A stretch of DNA of 64,000 bases, taken from the NCBI GenBank assembly GCA_045542355.1, contig JAZQKX010000042.1, positions 1 through 64,000 on the forward strand. Direction: 5' to 3'. Positions 51,299-59,535 of this stretch are shown in pieces. The notes under the pieces are model-generated. The model was not told the DNA's origin. It did not search any database and worked only from the letters and a program-made list of their open reading frames with translations. This stretch comes from UMGS1532 sp045542355. Its GTDB lineage: Bacteria; Bacillota; Clostridia; Oscillospirales; Acutalibacteraceae. The first letter of the stretch is position 1, and the number at the start of each line of letters is the position of its first letter. The translations under genes were made by a program, and so were the position numbers.

Positions 51299-52417
51299 TT
51301 ATCTGAAATACATATAAAGCTGACATTTTATCATGCCGTTATAAAGCTTTCTCCGTTTATCTGCCGGTCTGCCGTAAAGCTTTTCAAAATCGTCGTGGGG
51401 GCTGATTATATAGTACTTCTTGCCCTGCTCTTTCGGGAAGTTCTGACCCATCAACTTATAAAGTCTTTCCGCCGACTGTATATCCAGCAGACGTTCACCG
51501 TAGGGTGGGTTTGTGATAAGTAGAGTTCTGCCCTCGGGCAGCTTCAAATTAGCAACGTCAGCGACCTTTGCTGTGATGTATTTGCCTACACCTGCCTTTT
51601 GAGCATTTTTTAATGTCAGCTCAACGCATTGGGGGTCTATATCAGAAGCAAAAGCATGAAAATCTATATTATGGCGGATTAAATCCTGAGCTCTTGTGCG
51701 TTCCGTTTGCCAGACCTCAACGGGGATGAAATCAAATCTTTCTGCCGCAAAATAACGGCGAAGCCCAGGGGCAATGTTGGCTGCTTTGAGTGCCGCTTCA
51801 ATAACCAAAGTACCTGAGCCGCAGAATGGGTCAAAGAACTGAGTATCGGGATATATTCTCGCAATATCACACATACCTGCAGCAAGTGTTTCTTTGAGAG
51901 GAGCATCGTTTGAGTTTCGGCGATAACCACGCTTATGCAGTCCATCGCCAGAGGTATCGATGGTAAGAGAAACCTCGTCCTTATGGATAGAAAATCTTAC
52001 AGGCATTTGTGCGCCCGTTTCTTCAAACCAAGAAATACCGTATTTTTCCTGAAGTCTCGATACAATCGCTTTCTTGATTATGGACTGACAGTCGGGTATG
52101 CTATGAAGCGCAGAATCTATGCTCCAGCCCTTAACAGGGAATGCATTTAGCTTACCTATAAAATTCTCCCAGGGCAAAACCTTTACACCGTCGAAAAGTT
52201 CGGTAAAGCTAAGAGCTTTGAAAGAGCCAAGTTTTATAAGGATTCTTTCGGCATAGCGAGAACATATATTGGCACGGGCAAGCATTTGCAGGTCACCGCT
52301 GAAATCCACCTTGCCATTAAAAACCTCAACGTTCTCTGCTTCCATTCGGCGTAATTCATCGCCTAAAACTCCCTCAAGTCCAAAGAGACAAGGGGCACTG
52401 AATCGTAATTTATCCAT
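51299..52417 (-). CDS. THUMP-domain rRNA guanine-N2 methyltransferase
   Basis: RlmL/YpsC-like SAM-dependent methyltransferase. N-terminal THUMP region (about 1-160, GLEGVLGDELRRMEAENVEV), then a Rossmann methylase with FFDPFCGSGTLVIEAALKAAN and the catalytic ITNPPYGERL. 372 residues. Target is probably 23S rRNA m2G, by family. Confidence 0.9.
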   Translation of the reverse strand: MDKLRFSAPCLFGLEGVLGDELRRMEAENVEVFNGKVDFSGDLQMLARANICSRYAERILIKLGSFKALSFTELFDGVKVLPWENFIGKLNAFPVKGWSIDSALHSIPDCQSIIKKAIVSRLQEKYGISWFEETGAQMPVRFSIHKDEVSLTIDTSGDGLHKRGYRRNSNDAPLKETLAAGMCDIARIYPDTQFFDPFCGSGTLVIEAALKAANIAPGLRRYFAAERFDFIPVEVWQTERTRAQDLIRHNIDFHAFASDIDPQCVELTLKNAQKAGVGKYITAKVADVANLKLPEGRTLLITNPPYGERLLDIQSAERLYKLMGQNFPKEQGKKYYIISPHDDFEKLYGRPADKRRKLYNGMIKCQLYMYFR

Positions 52418-52428
52418 TTAATTCTCCA

Positions 52429-53277
52429 TTACTTTATAATCTCTGTTTTATGGCGGGTCACATGACAACCAATATTAACAGCCACAGGAAGCCCTGCGAT
52501 GTGGGTGGCAAACTTTTCGATATTAACAGCTAAAGCTGTGGTATCTCCGCCAAATCCTTGCGGACCGACTCCCGTATCATTAATTGCTTTCAGGATTTTA
52601 TCTTCTAATTCTCTATAATATTCATGGGAGTTTCTCTGGGACACAGGGCGACAAAGGGCTTTCTTTGAAAGAATAGCTGCCAACTCGAAGTCACCGCCTA
52701 TTCCCACACCTACTACAAGAGGTGGACAAGGATTTCCGCCAGCCTCTTTAATTGTTTCTACAACACAGTTAATTATAGTTTCCTCCGTTGCGGCTGGAGT
52801 CAACATATAGATACGGCTCATATTCTCACTGCCAAAACCCTTGGGCGCAACAGTGATTTTCACCTCGTCTCCTGCAACGATTGAGGTGTGAATCACAGCG
52901 GGGGTGTTATTATTGGTATTTACCCTTAAAATCGGATCGGCTACCACCGATTTACGAAGAAACCCGTCCTCGTAGCCTTTTGCTACACCGTCATTGACGG
53001 CATCCTCTAACAGCTTTCCGACAAGGTGCACATCCTGACCGATTTCCAGAAACACCACCGCCATGCCTGTGTCCTGACAGACAGGTACATCCAGCTCCTT
53101 AGCGGCTTCTATATTGGATTGCAGGTCACCTAAAATATCATTAGCTAAAGGATTGTTCTCGCAATTTTCACAACTTTCTATTTTAGAACAAAGGTCTTGA
53201 GGCAGAACCTTGTTGGCATCAACGCAAAGCCGCGCCACAGCATCTTCGATTAATTGAGTGTTAATTTCTTTAATCAT
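52429..53277 (-). CDS. fumA: Class I fumarate hydratase, alpha subunit
   Basis: Iron-sulfur hydratase alpha/N-terminal half (fumarase or L-tartrate dehydratase): VCQDTGMAVVFLEIG, GSENMSRIYMLTPA, GGNPCPPLVVGVGIGGDFE, KALCRPVSQRN, GPQGFGGDTTALAVNIE. The three conserved cysteines of the [4Fe-4S] cluster are there. 282 residues. The beta subunit, usually the next gene, is not adjacent and was not found in the window; it must lie elsewhere. Confidence 0.9.
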   Translation of the reverse strand: MIKEINTQLIEDAVARLCVDANKVLPQDLCSKIESCENCENNPLANDILGDLQSNIEAAKELDVPVCQDTGMAVVFLEIGQDVHLVGKLLEDAVNDGVAKGYEDGFLRKSVVADPILRVNTNNNTPAVIHTSIVAGDEVKITVAPKGFGSENMSRIYMLTPAATEETIINCVVETIKEAGGNPCPPLVVGVGIGGDFELAAILSKKALCRPVSQRNSHEYYRELEDKILKAINDTGVGPQGFGGDTTALAVNIEKFATHIAGLPVAVNIGCHVTRHKTEIIK

Positions 53278-53309
53278 AACTTAATTATCCTTAAATTTTA
53301 TAAAACAAA

Positions 53310-53336
53310 TAGCGGGATAGAAAACCAATCCCGCTA
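53310..53336 (-). terminator. Terminator after the S1 protein gene
   Basis: TAGCGGGAT pairs with ATCCCGCTA around a 9-nt loop, followed on the minus strand by TTTGTTTTA. It ends the hup-proximal sporulation/division cluster. Confidence 0.85.
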
Positions 53337-53359
53337 AATATCATCGTATATAAAGGCTA

Positions 53360-53800
53360 TCAGCCTTCACCCGAGCCGCGTCTCGGACGGCGGGTTTCAA
53401 AATTCTTTCGTTTTAAATCAGAAAACTTCTCGTCACTGGTCTGCTTAAACTTGCTGAGCATATCTTCAAAACTTGCAGATTCGCTCTTTTTGGCAGTCCA
53501 TACATAAGACATGTCGGGCTTATTATCGGCCTTTGGGCGGGGCTGACGCTTTTCGCGAGGCTTCGGCTCCTCCGCTTTCTTCATAGAAAGGCTTATCTTT
53601 CCATCCTCAGACACCGAAAGCACCTTTGCCTTAACTGTGTCACCCTGTTTTACAAAATCACTGATTTGACTTACGTAGGTTTGCGCTACCTCTGAAATAT
53701 GTACCATTCCCGATTTGCCCTCGCCGATATCAACGAAAACGCCGAAATTGGTTATTCCGGTAACCTTCCCCTCAACAATGTCACCTACTACTACCTGCAT
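53360..53800 (-). CDS. S1 RNA-binding domain protein (YabR-like)
   Basis: One S1 domain (residues 3-72: VGDIVEGKVTGITNFGVFVD, GKSGMVHISEVA, SEDGKISLSMKK) followed by a basic, disordered tail (KPREKRQPRPKAD... RRPRRGSGEG). 146 residues. It follows divIC, the same order as yabR in Bacillus. Likely ribosome- or RNA-associated. Confidence 0.9.
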   Translation of the reverse strand: MQVVVGDIVEGKVTGITNFGVFVDIGEGKSGMVHISEVAQTYVSQISDFVKQGDTVKAKVLSVSEDGKISLSMKKAEEPKPREKRQPRPKADNKPDMSYVWTAKKSESASFEDMLSKFKQTSDEKFSDLKRKNFETRRPRRGSGEG

Positions 53801-53837
53801 AACCTAAGGTTATCCTCCTTAAATTTAACATTACGGG

Positions 53838-54107
53838 TTAGTTGCCCGTAACGCTTTTATAAACTTCTTCATTAGGGAAGACAAAGCCAAGTCTTTCCCT
53901 TGCGGCGTCTTCTATAAAATCCGCATCGTCACCGTTTTCTATTAAATTGGAGAGCCTTTCAATTTCAAGCTCGATTTCCTGATTCTGATTTTGCTGTTCA
54001 TTAAGCACCTGCTTCTGATTAACCAGCTCAATCTGGAGCTTAACACAGCTTATAACCAGATAACAAGCGAAGCATAGCAACGCAAAACGAAATATGTAAC
54101 TCTTCAT
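53838..54107 (-). CDS. divIC: Septum formation initiator DivIC/FtsB
   Basis: 89-residue bitopic division protein: one transmembrane helix (about 5-22), coiled coil (LVNQKQVLNEQQNQNQEIEL..., about 27-58), then the short extracellular region ending ARERLGFVFPNEEVYK, a DivIC hallmark. It forms a complex with FtsL and DivIB at the septum. Confidence 0.9.
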   Translation of the reverse strand: MKSYIFRFALLCFACYLVISCVKLQIELVNQKQVLNEQQNQNQEIELEIERLSNLIENGDDADFIEDAARERLGFVFPNEEVYKSVTGN

Positions 54108-54228
54108 TATTTTTACCTATAATTCTGTTTGGGTGGCAATGCCGCCACAACGTATTACTTTGATTTCCTTTGCATTATACAACATAGTCCTCTATAGTTG
54201 CAAGGCTTTTTTACAACTTTTTTTGAAA

Positions 54229-54756
54229 TTATTCAACTTTTTTTGATTTCTTTGTATGTGAGTTACGGGTTTTCACAGAATCAGAATAATATTTATGGAT
54301 TTTTTTAATATTTCCAACGATAGCCGTGTAAAATTTTCCCATATTTTTTCTTGTTATCTTTGTTAAAAAAGTGTATGCCTGAGCTACGAGTGCTACTAAC
54401 CACAAAAAAGGTTTGGACATAAGAGATAATAAGTATGAAATTACCTTTTGGATAATTCTTAACGATGTGCGAATTACACCAGAAAACAAAAATCTAAAAA
54501 TAAGAAAGCCTAAAAGCTCAGCTAAAATCACGTATAACCTTATTGTTCCTTTTGAGAACAGCAAAAAGAAAATAAATGTAACTACTCCCGCTACAGTTAA
54601 AAAAAGTGTGTCGGCAATGAAAACCGCCATGCCTCCGGTTTTATACGGAGTCATAAAAAAGCGAATAATATCATATACCAAACAAAATACTGCGCCTAAA
54701 GCTAATGCCAACAGAAATGTGTTAATTTGTTGCCAATTACTGAAATCAAGCCGCAT
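54229..54756 (-). CDS. yabQ: Spore cortex protein YabQ
   Basis: 175 residues with about four hydrophobic helices in the first 135 residues (INTFLLALALGAVFCLVYDI at the start is typical for YabQ) and a basic tail. In Bacillus YabQ sits in the spore membrane and is needed for the cortex. One base after yabP. Confidence 0.9.
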   Translation of the reverse strand: MRLDFSNWQQINTFLLALALGAVFCLVYDIIRFFMTPYKTGGMAVFIADTLFLTVAGVVTFIFFLLFSKGTIRLYVILAELLGFLIFRFLFSGVIRTSLRIIQKVISYLLSLMSKPFLWLVALVAQAYTFLTKITRKNMGKFYTAIVGNIKKIHKYYSDSVKTRNSHTKKSKKVE

Positions 54757-54757
54757 A

Positions 54758-55030
54758 CTATCTGAACACCCGTTTTAAAAAGCTTTGAGGTTTAGTTGAT
54801 TTTGTATATACCAAAGCATATATAACACCGTCAATTATCATGTCGCCACCTGTTGTATCGAAGGACATTATATGCATACCGTTTCCTCTTATTTCCAGCC
54901 TTCCTAATTCAGTTTCAAGACTTACAGCTTCTTCATCGAAGCTAAGCATCTCCTTGACACCGCTTAAAACCAAGTGTTTACAGCTTTCCAAAATAATATT
55001 CTGAGGTTTCGTAGACCTTTCTTCGGGCAT
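54758..55030 (-). CDS. yabP: Sporulation protein YabP
   Basis: 90 residues, YabP/YqfC family: QNIILESCKHLVLSGVKEML, then SLETELGRLEIRGNGMHIMS. Co-transcribed with yabQ. Together they are a good sign that the organism can form endospores. Confidence 0.92.
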   Translation of the reverse strand: MPEERSTKPQNIILESCKHLVLSGVKEMLSFDEEAVSLETELGRLEIRGNGMHIMSFDTTGGDMIIDGVIYALVYTKSTKPQSFLKRVFR

Positions 55031-55099
55031 AAAAAAGCTCCCCTTTCAAGTATTACTATCTAAATACTATGATTGGGGAGTCGGTTTTATTAAAGGACA

Positions 55100-55342
55100 T
55101 TATTCAAGAATTTTATACATCAGCGATGCCTCTTCCTTTTTGGCATACTCGCTGACATTAAGCACCTGAGCTTTGACGGTATGTGTGCCAAAAGCGATTT
55201 CAAGTATATCCCCCTCTTTAACGCTGTAGGAGGCACGGACTGGTTTACCATTTACCGAAACTCTACCCGCATCACAGGCTTCGTTAGCTACTGTACGGCG
55301 CTTAATGATTCTTGAAATTTTCAAATATTTATCTAATCTCAT
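55100..55342 (-). CDS. rqcP: S4-domain RNA-binding protein RqcP (YabO)
   Basis: 80 residues, one S4 domain: MRLDKYLKISRIIKRRTVAN, AGRVSVNGKPVRASYSVKEG. Family members act in ribosome-associated quality control, helping RqcH add Ala tails on stalled 50S subunits. Position between hup and yabP is conserved. Confidence 0.9.
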   Translation of the reverse strand: MRLDKYLKISRIIKRRTVANEACDAGRVSVNGKPVRASYSVKEGDILEIAFGTHTVKAQVLNVSEYAKKEEASLMYKILE

Positions 55343-55361
55343 TTACTTCTCCAAAGTAAAA

Positions 55362-55385
55362 CCGCCCTCGAAATTACAAGGGCGG
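55362..55385 (-). terminator. hup terminator
   Basis: CCGCCCT (55362-55368) pairs with AGGGCGG (55379-55385); the minus strand continues TTTTAC. It separates the abundant HU transcript from rqcP. Confidence 0.8.
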
Positions 55386-55404
55386 CAACTCTAAACAAAC
55401 TTAA

Positions 55405-55677
55405 TTATTTAATAGCATCCTTGAATGCCTTACCTGCCTTGAAAGCGGGAGCCTTAGAAGCAGGAATAACGATGGTCTCTTTAGTCTGGGGATTACGGCC
55501 TGTTCTCTCAGGACGATCCTTAACTTCGAAAGTACCGAAGCCAACCATCTGAATTTTGTTGCCAGCCTTTAACTCAGCGGTAACGGTGTCGATGAAAGCA
55601 GCTACTGCCTTATCAGCATCCTTCTTGCTAAGACCAGCTTTTTCTGCTACTGCAGCAATTAATTCTGTCTTGTTCAT
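55405..55677 (-). CDS. hup: DNA-binding protein HU
   Basis: 90 residues, histone-like dimer: MNKTELIAAVAEKAGLSKKD, VGFGTFEVKDRPERTGRNPQ (DNA-binding arm), KAPAFKAGKAFKDAI. Strong AGGAGG site before the ATG. A 200-bp AT-rich region upstream (55678-55881) must hold its promoter; I could not place it with confidence. Confidence 0.97.
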   Translation of the reverse strand: MNKTELIAAVAEKAGLSKKDADKAVAAFIDTVTAELKAGNKIQMVGFGTFEVKDRPERTGRNPQTKETIVIPASKAPAFKAGKAFKDAIK

Positions 55678-55881
55678 TTTTATATCCTCCTAATTTTACA
55701 TAGCGCTGAAACGCTTAATGTTTGCTTATTTTAAGCACAATATAGTTGTAACACAAAATGGTAATAAAATCAAGTGCCACAACAAATCTTTTGTTCATAC
55801 GACGAATTTTAAAAGGTTTATTTGTATATTTTGTACAAACATTTTAAAGATATTACGACATTTGACAAATTATGACAAACG

Positions 55882-56607
55882 CTAAATGTTGAAATCCGCA
55901 ATATTAAGCCTAGAAATTCCATTCAGCACTATGTCTAAAAGACAGCTTTCCGCAAGGCTGTTCATGCTTCTGTAGTCCCCTGCGGCTTCCTCCCCAGCGT
56001 CGTCGGAAATTCTTCTGACGGCGGCGAAGGCTGTGCCCGAAATGTGACACACATAAGCTACCGCGGCGGATTCCATATCACAAGCAACAGCACCGAATTC
56101 ATTTTTAAGCTTTTCCCTGAGAATAGAATCACTGACGAAGCAATCCCCTGTAACCATAGTTCCCTTTTTAATTTCGGGATACAAGGCTTCATATAAAGAA
56201 TTGAGTTTTTCACTGGCTGAATAAACATATTCCTGAGAAGGCTTTTCACCGAAACCGTAGCCCAGACACATCAAATCGAAATCGTGTTCCAAGAGGGTTG
56301 TTGCAAGAACAATATCTCCGCGGAAAACCTTAGAAATTCCTCCTGAAAGTCCAGTGTTTATAATTACCTCTACTCCCCTGTCGATAAGGAACGCAGTGGC
56401 TGTGGCGGCATTTACCTTACCTGTGCCACAAAGGATGCTGGTTATAACACATTTACCGTCCTTTATGGGCATGGTAAAGCAATGGCATTTAAGACCGAAA
56501 AGGGTCTTTTCCTCCCCCTCATACTTTTTTACATACTCAAGTATTGGGGAATATTCATCGGGGTCGGCAATTACAAGACCCACATTAAGTAGTTTTTCCA
56601 TCATCAT
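55882..56607 (-). CDS. mtnN: 5'-methylthioadenosine/S-adenosylhomocysteine nucleosidase
   Basis: Cleaves MTA and SAH, recycling sulfur and clearing SAM by-products. PNP/UDP-fold: GTGKVNAATATAFLIDRG, NTGLSGGISKVFRGD, CDMESAAVAYVCH with the ribose-binding M-E motif and catalytic Asp in RRISDDAGE. 241 residues. Last gene of the recJ-to-mtnN operon. Confidence 0.9.
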   Translation of the reverse strand: MMMEKLLNVGLVIADPDEYSPILEYVKKYEGEEKTLFGLKCHCFTMPIKDGKCVITSILCGTGKVNAATATAFLIDRGVEVIINTGLSGGISKVFRGDIVLATTLLEHDFDLMCLGYGFGEKPSQEYVYSASEKLNSLYEALYPEIKKGTMVTGDCFVSDSILREKLKNEFGAVACDMESAAVAYVCHISGTAFAAVRRISDDAGEEAAGDYRSMNSLAESCLLDIVLNGISRLNIADFNI

Positions 56608-56619
56608 TTCTCCAGCTGG

Positions 56620-56979
56620 TTATAAACCCAGTTCTTTACCACATGTGTTGCAATACTTAGAGCCACTTTTATTAATCGCTCCGCACTCGCACACCTGACT
56701 TCCTTTATGTTTAGCAAGTTGGAGTTCGATTTTTTCAAGCTCGTCAAATTTCTCGGTAATCTTTGATACCAGTTCAGCAGCAGTCTCTGCGTTATCAACT
56801 GCCTCTACTGTGTTTTTATAGGTATGCTCACCCAAAGCTGCGTAAAGCTTGTTAATTTCAGCCTTAACGCCCGAAATCTGCAACTTGAGCTTTTGCACAT
56901 TAACTACTTCTTCAGCTGCCTTACCTGTTTCGCCCAAAAGTTCCCGAAACTTTGTGATAGTGTCTTCGAATTTTCCCAT
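56620..56979 (-). CDS. Coiled-coil protein with C-terminal zinc ribbon
   Basis: 119 residues from the ATG at 56979 (MGKFEDTITKF), which sits better behind GAAAGG than the ATG 9 bp upstream. Residues about 10-95 are helical, with heptad-like spacing; the end carries CECGAINKSGSKYCNTCGKE, a four-Cys zinc ribbon. Function unknown. Between hemZ and mtnN, in the operon. Confidence 0.8.
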   Translation of the reverse strand: MGKFEDTITKFRELLGETGKAAEEVVNVQKLKLQISGVKAEINKLYAALGEHTYKNTVEAVDNAETAAELVSKITEKFDELEKIELQLAKHKGSQVCECGAINKSGSKYCNTCGKELGL

Positions 56980-57002
56980 GATTTTCATGCCTTTCTTAAA
57001 AA

Positions 57003-58448
57003 TTATTTACCGTAGAATGTATATATCTGCCTTTTTCTTTCCAGTTGCTCATGGAATCGGCTGATGTATTCATACGGGTATTTGAAATTATAGATTCTTT
57101 CAATGTGGTTTTCGCCATATCTTTTTAACTTTGTTACAGCCGAGGCGCCACATGCAAGTATAGTGTGGGTTTCGTCCATTATATAAACATTGTAAAGACC
57201 CTCATAGCCCAACTTAGCATAGCCAACGTTTTCTAAATTTCCTACCATTTTGCTCTGACGGTACATGTAATATGGCTTCAGACCCACTTGAGCCAAAGCA
57301 TCTCTGCCGTAGTCCAGCATTTTTGTGGCTACTTCGCCCATTCTCAGCTCCGGTCTTTCCCCCGAAACACTAAGAGTGGCGGAACGCTTCATACAAAGGG
57401 TATGTATTGTGACGCTTTCAGGGTCAAGTCTTAGTATTTCGTCTATGGTGTTTTGGAAGCTTGAAAGGGTGTCTGTTGGGAGTCCTGCAATCAAATCCAT
57501 ATTTATATTATTGAAGCCGATTTCTCTTGCGAGTTTAAAGGCATCAACGGTTTCCTTTGCTGTGTGCCGTCTGCCGATGGTTTCAAGAACGTCGTCGTTC
57601 ATAGTTTGGGGATTTATGCTGATTCTTGTGGCACCGCCATCGAAAATTGCCTGTAGGCGCTCTGGGGTGACGGTATCGGGTCTACCCGCTTCTACAGTAT
57701 ATTCCCGGACAGAGTCTAAATTGAAAGATTTTTTAATGGTTGCCATAAGGACTGACAACTGTTCGGCACTAAGGGTAGTGGGCGTACCTCCACCGATATA
57801 TACAGTTTCCAATCTCAGTCTGCAGTCATTCGCAATTTTGCCAGTTTCTTCGATTTCTTTACATAGCAGTTCTACATATTGAGGTATAAGCTTCTTCGCC
57901 TGTTCCACAGAATGAGAAACAAAGGAGCAGTAGGAACATCGGCTGGGGCAAAAGGGAATGCCTATATACAGGCTGAAAGAATCGGGCTTTGAGAGGCTTG
58001 TAATTTCACCTTCACCCGAAATTGCATTTCTGCACAAATCAATCTTTTCATCCGATACCAACAATTTTTTGCGGAAATAGTTTTCTGTTTCGGGGAAGCC
58101 AATGTCTTTGGTCATTTTTGAAAACAGCTTTGCAGGTCTGACGCCTGTTAGGATTCCCCATCGAGAGGAATAGCCCGTGATTTCGCAAAAGCATTTATAT
58201 AGCAATACGGCGAGGATTCGCTCGTGTTCCTTATCATCATAGGAGTCGGTGGTTTCAGCCTTTTCTAAAAATTTTCCGTCCAGCTTTAATGCAGAATAAA
58301 GCCTATAACCATCGGTCAATTTTTCGCGTACTGCTTCCGCATCACACTCGGGGTCGTCGGTAAATTCGACCTTTTCAAAGGGTAGGAAAATACGGCATAG
58401 CTTCTCGATTTCATATATAAAATTATGACCTTTTATAAATATCTTCAT
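57003..58448 (-). CDS. hemZ: Coproporphyrinogen dehydrogenase HemZ-type radical SAM protein
   Basis: Radical SAM family related to oxygen-independent coproporphyrinogen III oxidase. An N-terminal domain of about 160 residues (RWGILTGVRPAKLFSKM) precedes the core CxxxCxxC in IPFCPSRCSYCSFVSHS and GGGTPTTLS, INMDLIAGLPTD. 481 residues, normal for HemZ. Whether it acts on porphyrins in this organism is uncertain, as no other haem gene is near. Confidence 0.9.
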   Translation of the reverse strand: MKIFIKGHNFIYEIEKLCRIFLPFEKVEFTDDPECDAEAVREKLTDGYRLYSALKLDGKFLEKAETTDSYDDKEHERILAVLLYKCFCEITGYSSRWGILTGVRPAKLFSKMTKDIGFPETENYFRKKLLVSDEKIDLCRNAISGEGEITSLSKPDSFSLYIGIPFCPSRCSYCSFVSHSVEQAKKLIPQYVELLCKEIEETGKIANDCRLRLETVYIGGGTPTTLSAEQLSVLMATIKKSFNLDSVREYTVEAGRPDTVTPERLQAIFDGGATRISINPQTMNDDVLETIGRRHTAKETVDAFKLAREIGFNNINMDLIAGLPTDTLSSFQNTIDEILRLDPESVTIHTLCMKRSATLSVSGERPELRMGEVATKMLDYGRDALAQVGLKPYYMYRQSKMVGNLENVGYAKLGYEGLYNVYIMDETHTILACGASAVTKLKRYGENHIERIYNFKYPYEYISRFHEQLERKRQIYTFYGK

Positions 58449-58451
58449 TCT

Positions 58452-59066
58452 TTACATCCTAAAATACGGGTTGTAGTTGATCTCGTGTCTAAGGGTAGTG
58501 GGCATATCGTGTCCTGCATATACCTTGTAGTCCCCCTCTAGAGTAGATAGCTTTTTAAGAGAATTTAACAATTCGTTCAGGTCGCCTCCAACAAAATCAG
58601 TGCGACCGATTGTGCCACAAAAAAGTGTATCACCGCTGAATATTACATCATCAATAACATAACAGGCGCCACCCAAGGTGTGACCTGCTGTATGGATAGC
58701 CTTAATCTGCTTGTCCCCTAAGGGTAAAAGACCTCCGTCTTTGAGCATTATATCAGGGGTTATTTCAGGGTTTGGCAAACCCACGCGCGCTGTTAGATTA
58801 TATAGAGGATTGGTTAAATTTTTCCCATCTTCTTCGTGTATTGCAAGTTTGGCAGAGGTCATTTTCAAAACCTCCTCAACACCGCAAATATGGTCAAAAT
58901 GATTATGTGTCAGAAGAATATACTTGATTTTATCCCAATTGTCTGCTACATAATCAAGAATTTCGGGAGTGGTGGCTCCTACATCAACAAGAGCTATTTC
59001 CCCATTAACTTCGATTGCATAGCAATTAGCCGAAAAACCAACGGTTGCAAATTGTTTAACATTCAT
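58452..59066 (-). CDS. MBL-fold hydrolase (glyoxalase II-like)
   Basis: Zinc metallo-beta-lactamase fold: LLTHNHFDHICGVEE gives the THxHxDH site, then HTAGHTLGGACYVIDD, SGDTLFCGTIGRTDFVGGD, and YAGHDMPTT. 204 residues, YqgX/GloB2-like. Cytoplasmic. Between dtd and hemZ with 4-bp gaps. Confidence 0.88.
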   Translation of the reverse strand: MNVKQFATVGFSANCYAIEVNGEIALVDVGATTPEILDYVADNWDKIKYILLTHNHFDHICGVEEVLKMTSAKLAIHEEDGKNLTNPLYNLTARVGLPNPEITPDIMLKDGGLLPLGDKQIKAIHTAGHTLGGACYVIDDVIFSGDTLFCGTIGRTDFVGGDLNELLNSLKKLSTLEGDYKVYAGHDMPTTLRHEINYNPYFRM

Positions 59067-59070
59067 AGCT

Positions 59071-59526
59071 TTACCTTTTCCAAGTGTCGGTGTCCAGAAT
59101 AATTGTTACAGGTCCGTCGTTGTTGATGCCACAAAGCATATCGGCGCCGAATTCACCTGCCTCAACATCCTTGACTCCCAAATTTTTCAGCTCATCCATA
59201 TACAGATGATACAAAGCATCGGCTCTGTCGGGTGCCATCGCATTTATAAAGGAGGGACGGTTGCCCTTTTTTGTATCGGCGCAAAGGGTGAACTGCGACA
59301 CAACCAATGCACTACCTTCCGTCTGCAAAAGGGAAAGATTCATCTTATCCTCACTGTCGCAGAAGATTCTGAGATTTGCGGTCTTCTGAGCAAGTAGCAG
59401 GGCTTCCTTTTCGGTGTCGCCATCCACAACACCCAAAAGAATAAAGAAACCCGTGCCAATTTCGGATACCTTTTTACCTGATATGGTTACCGAAGCATTT
59501 TTTACTCTTTGAATTACAGCTTTCAT
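59071..59526 (-). CDS. dtd: D-aminoacyl-tRNA deacylase
   Basis: Removes D-amino acids from mischarged tRNA. 151 residues with MKAVIQRVKNASVTI, VSQFTLCADTKKGNRPSF (SQxT active motif) and NDGPVTIILDT (the cross-subunit GP motif reads GPVT). The relA-dtd pair is widespread in Firmicutes. Confidence 0.95.
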   Translation of the reverse strand: MKAVIQRVKNASVTISGKKVSEIGTGFFILLGVVDGDTEKEALLLAQKTANLRIFCDSEDKMNLSLLQTEGSALVVSQFTLCADTKKGNRPSFINAMAPDRADALYHLYMDELKNLGVKDVEAGEFGADMLCGINNDGPVTIILDTDTWKR

Positions 59527-59535
59527 ATTTTACCT

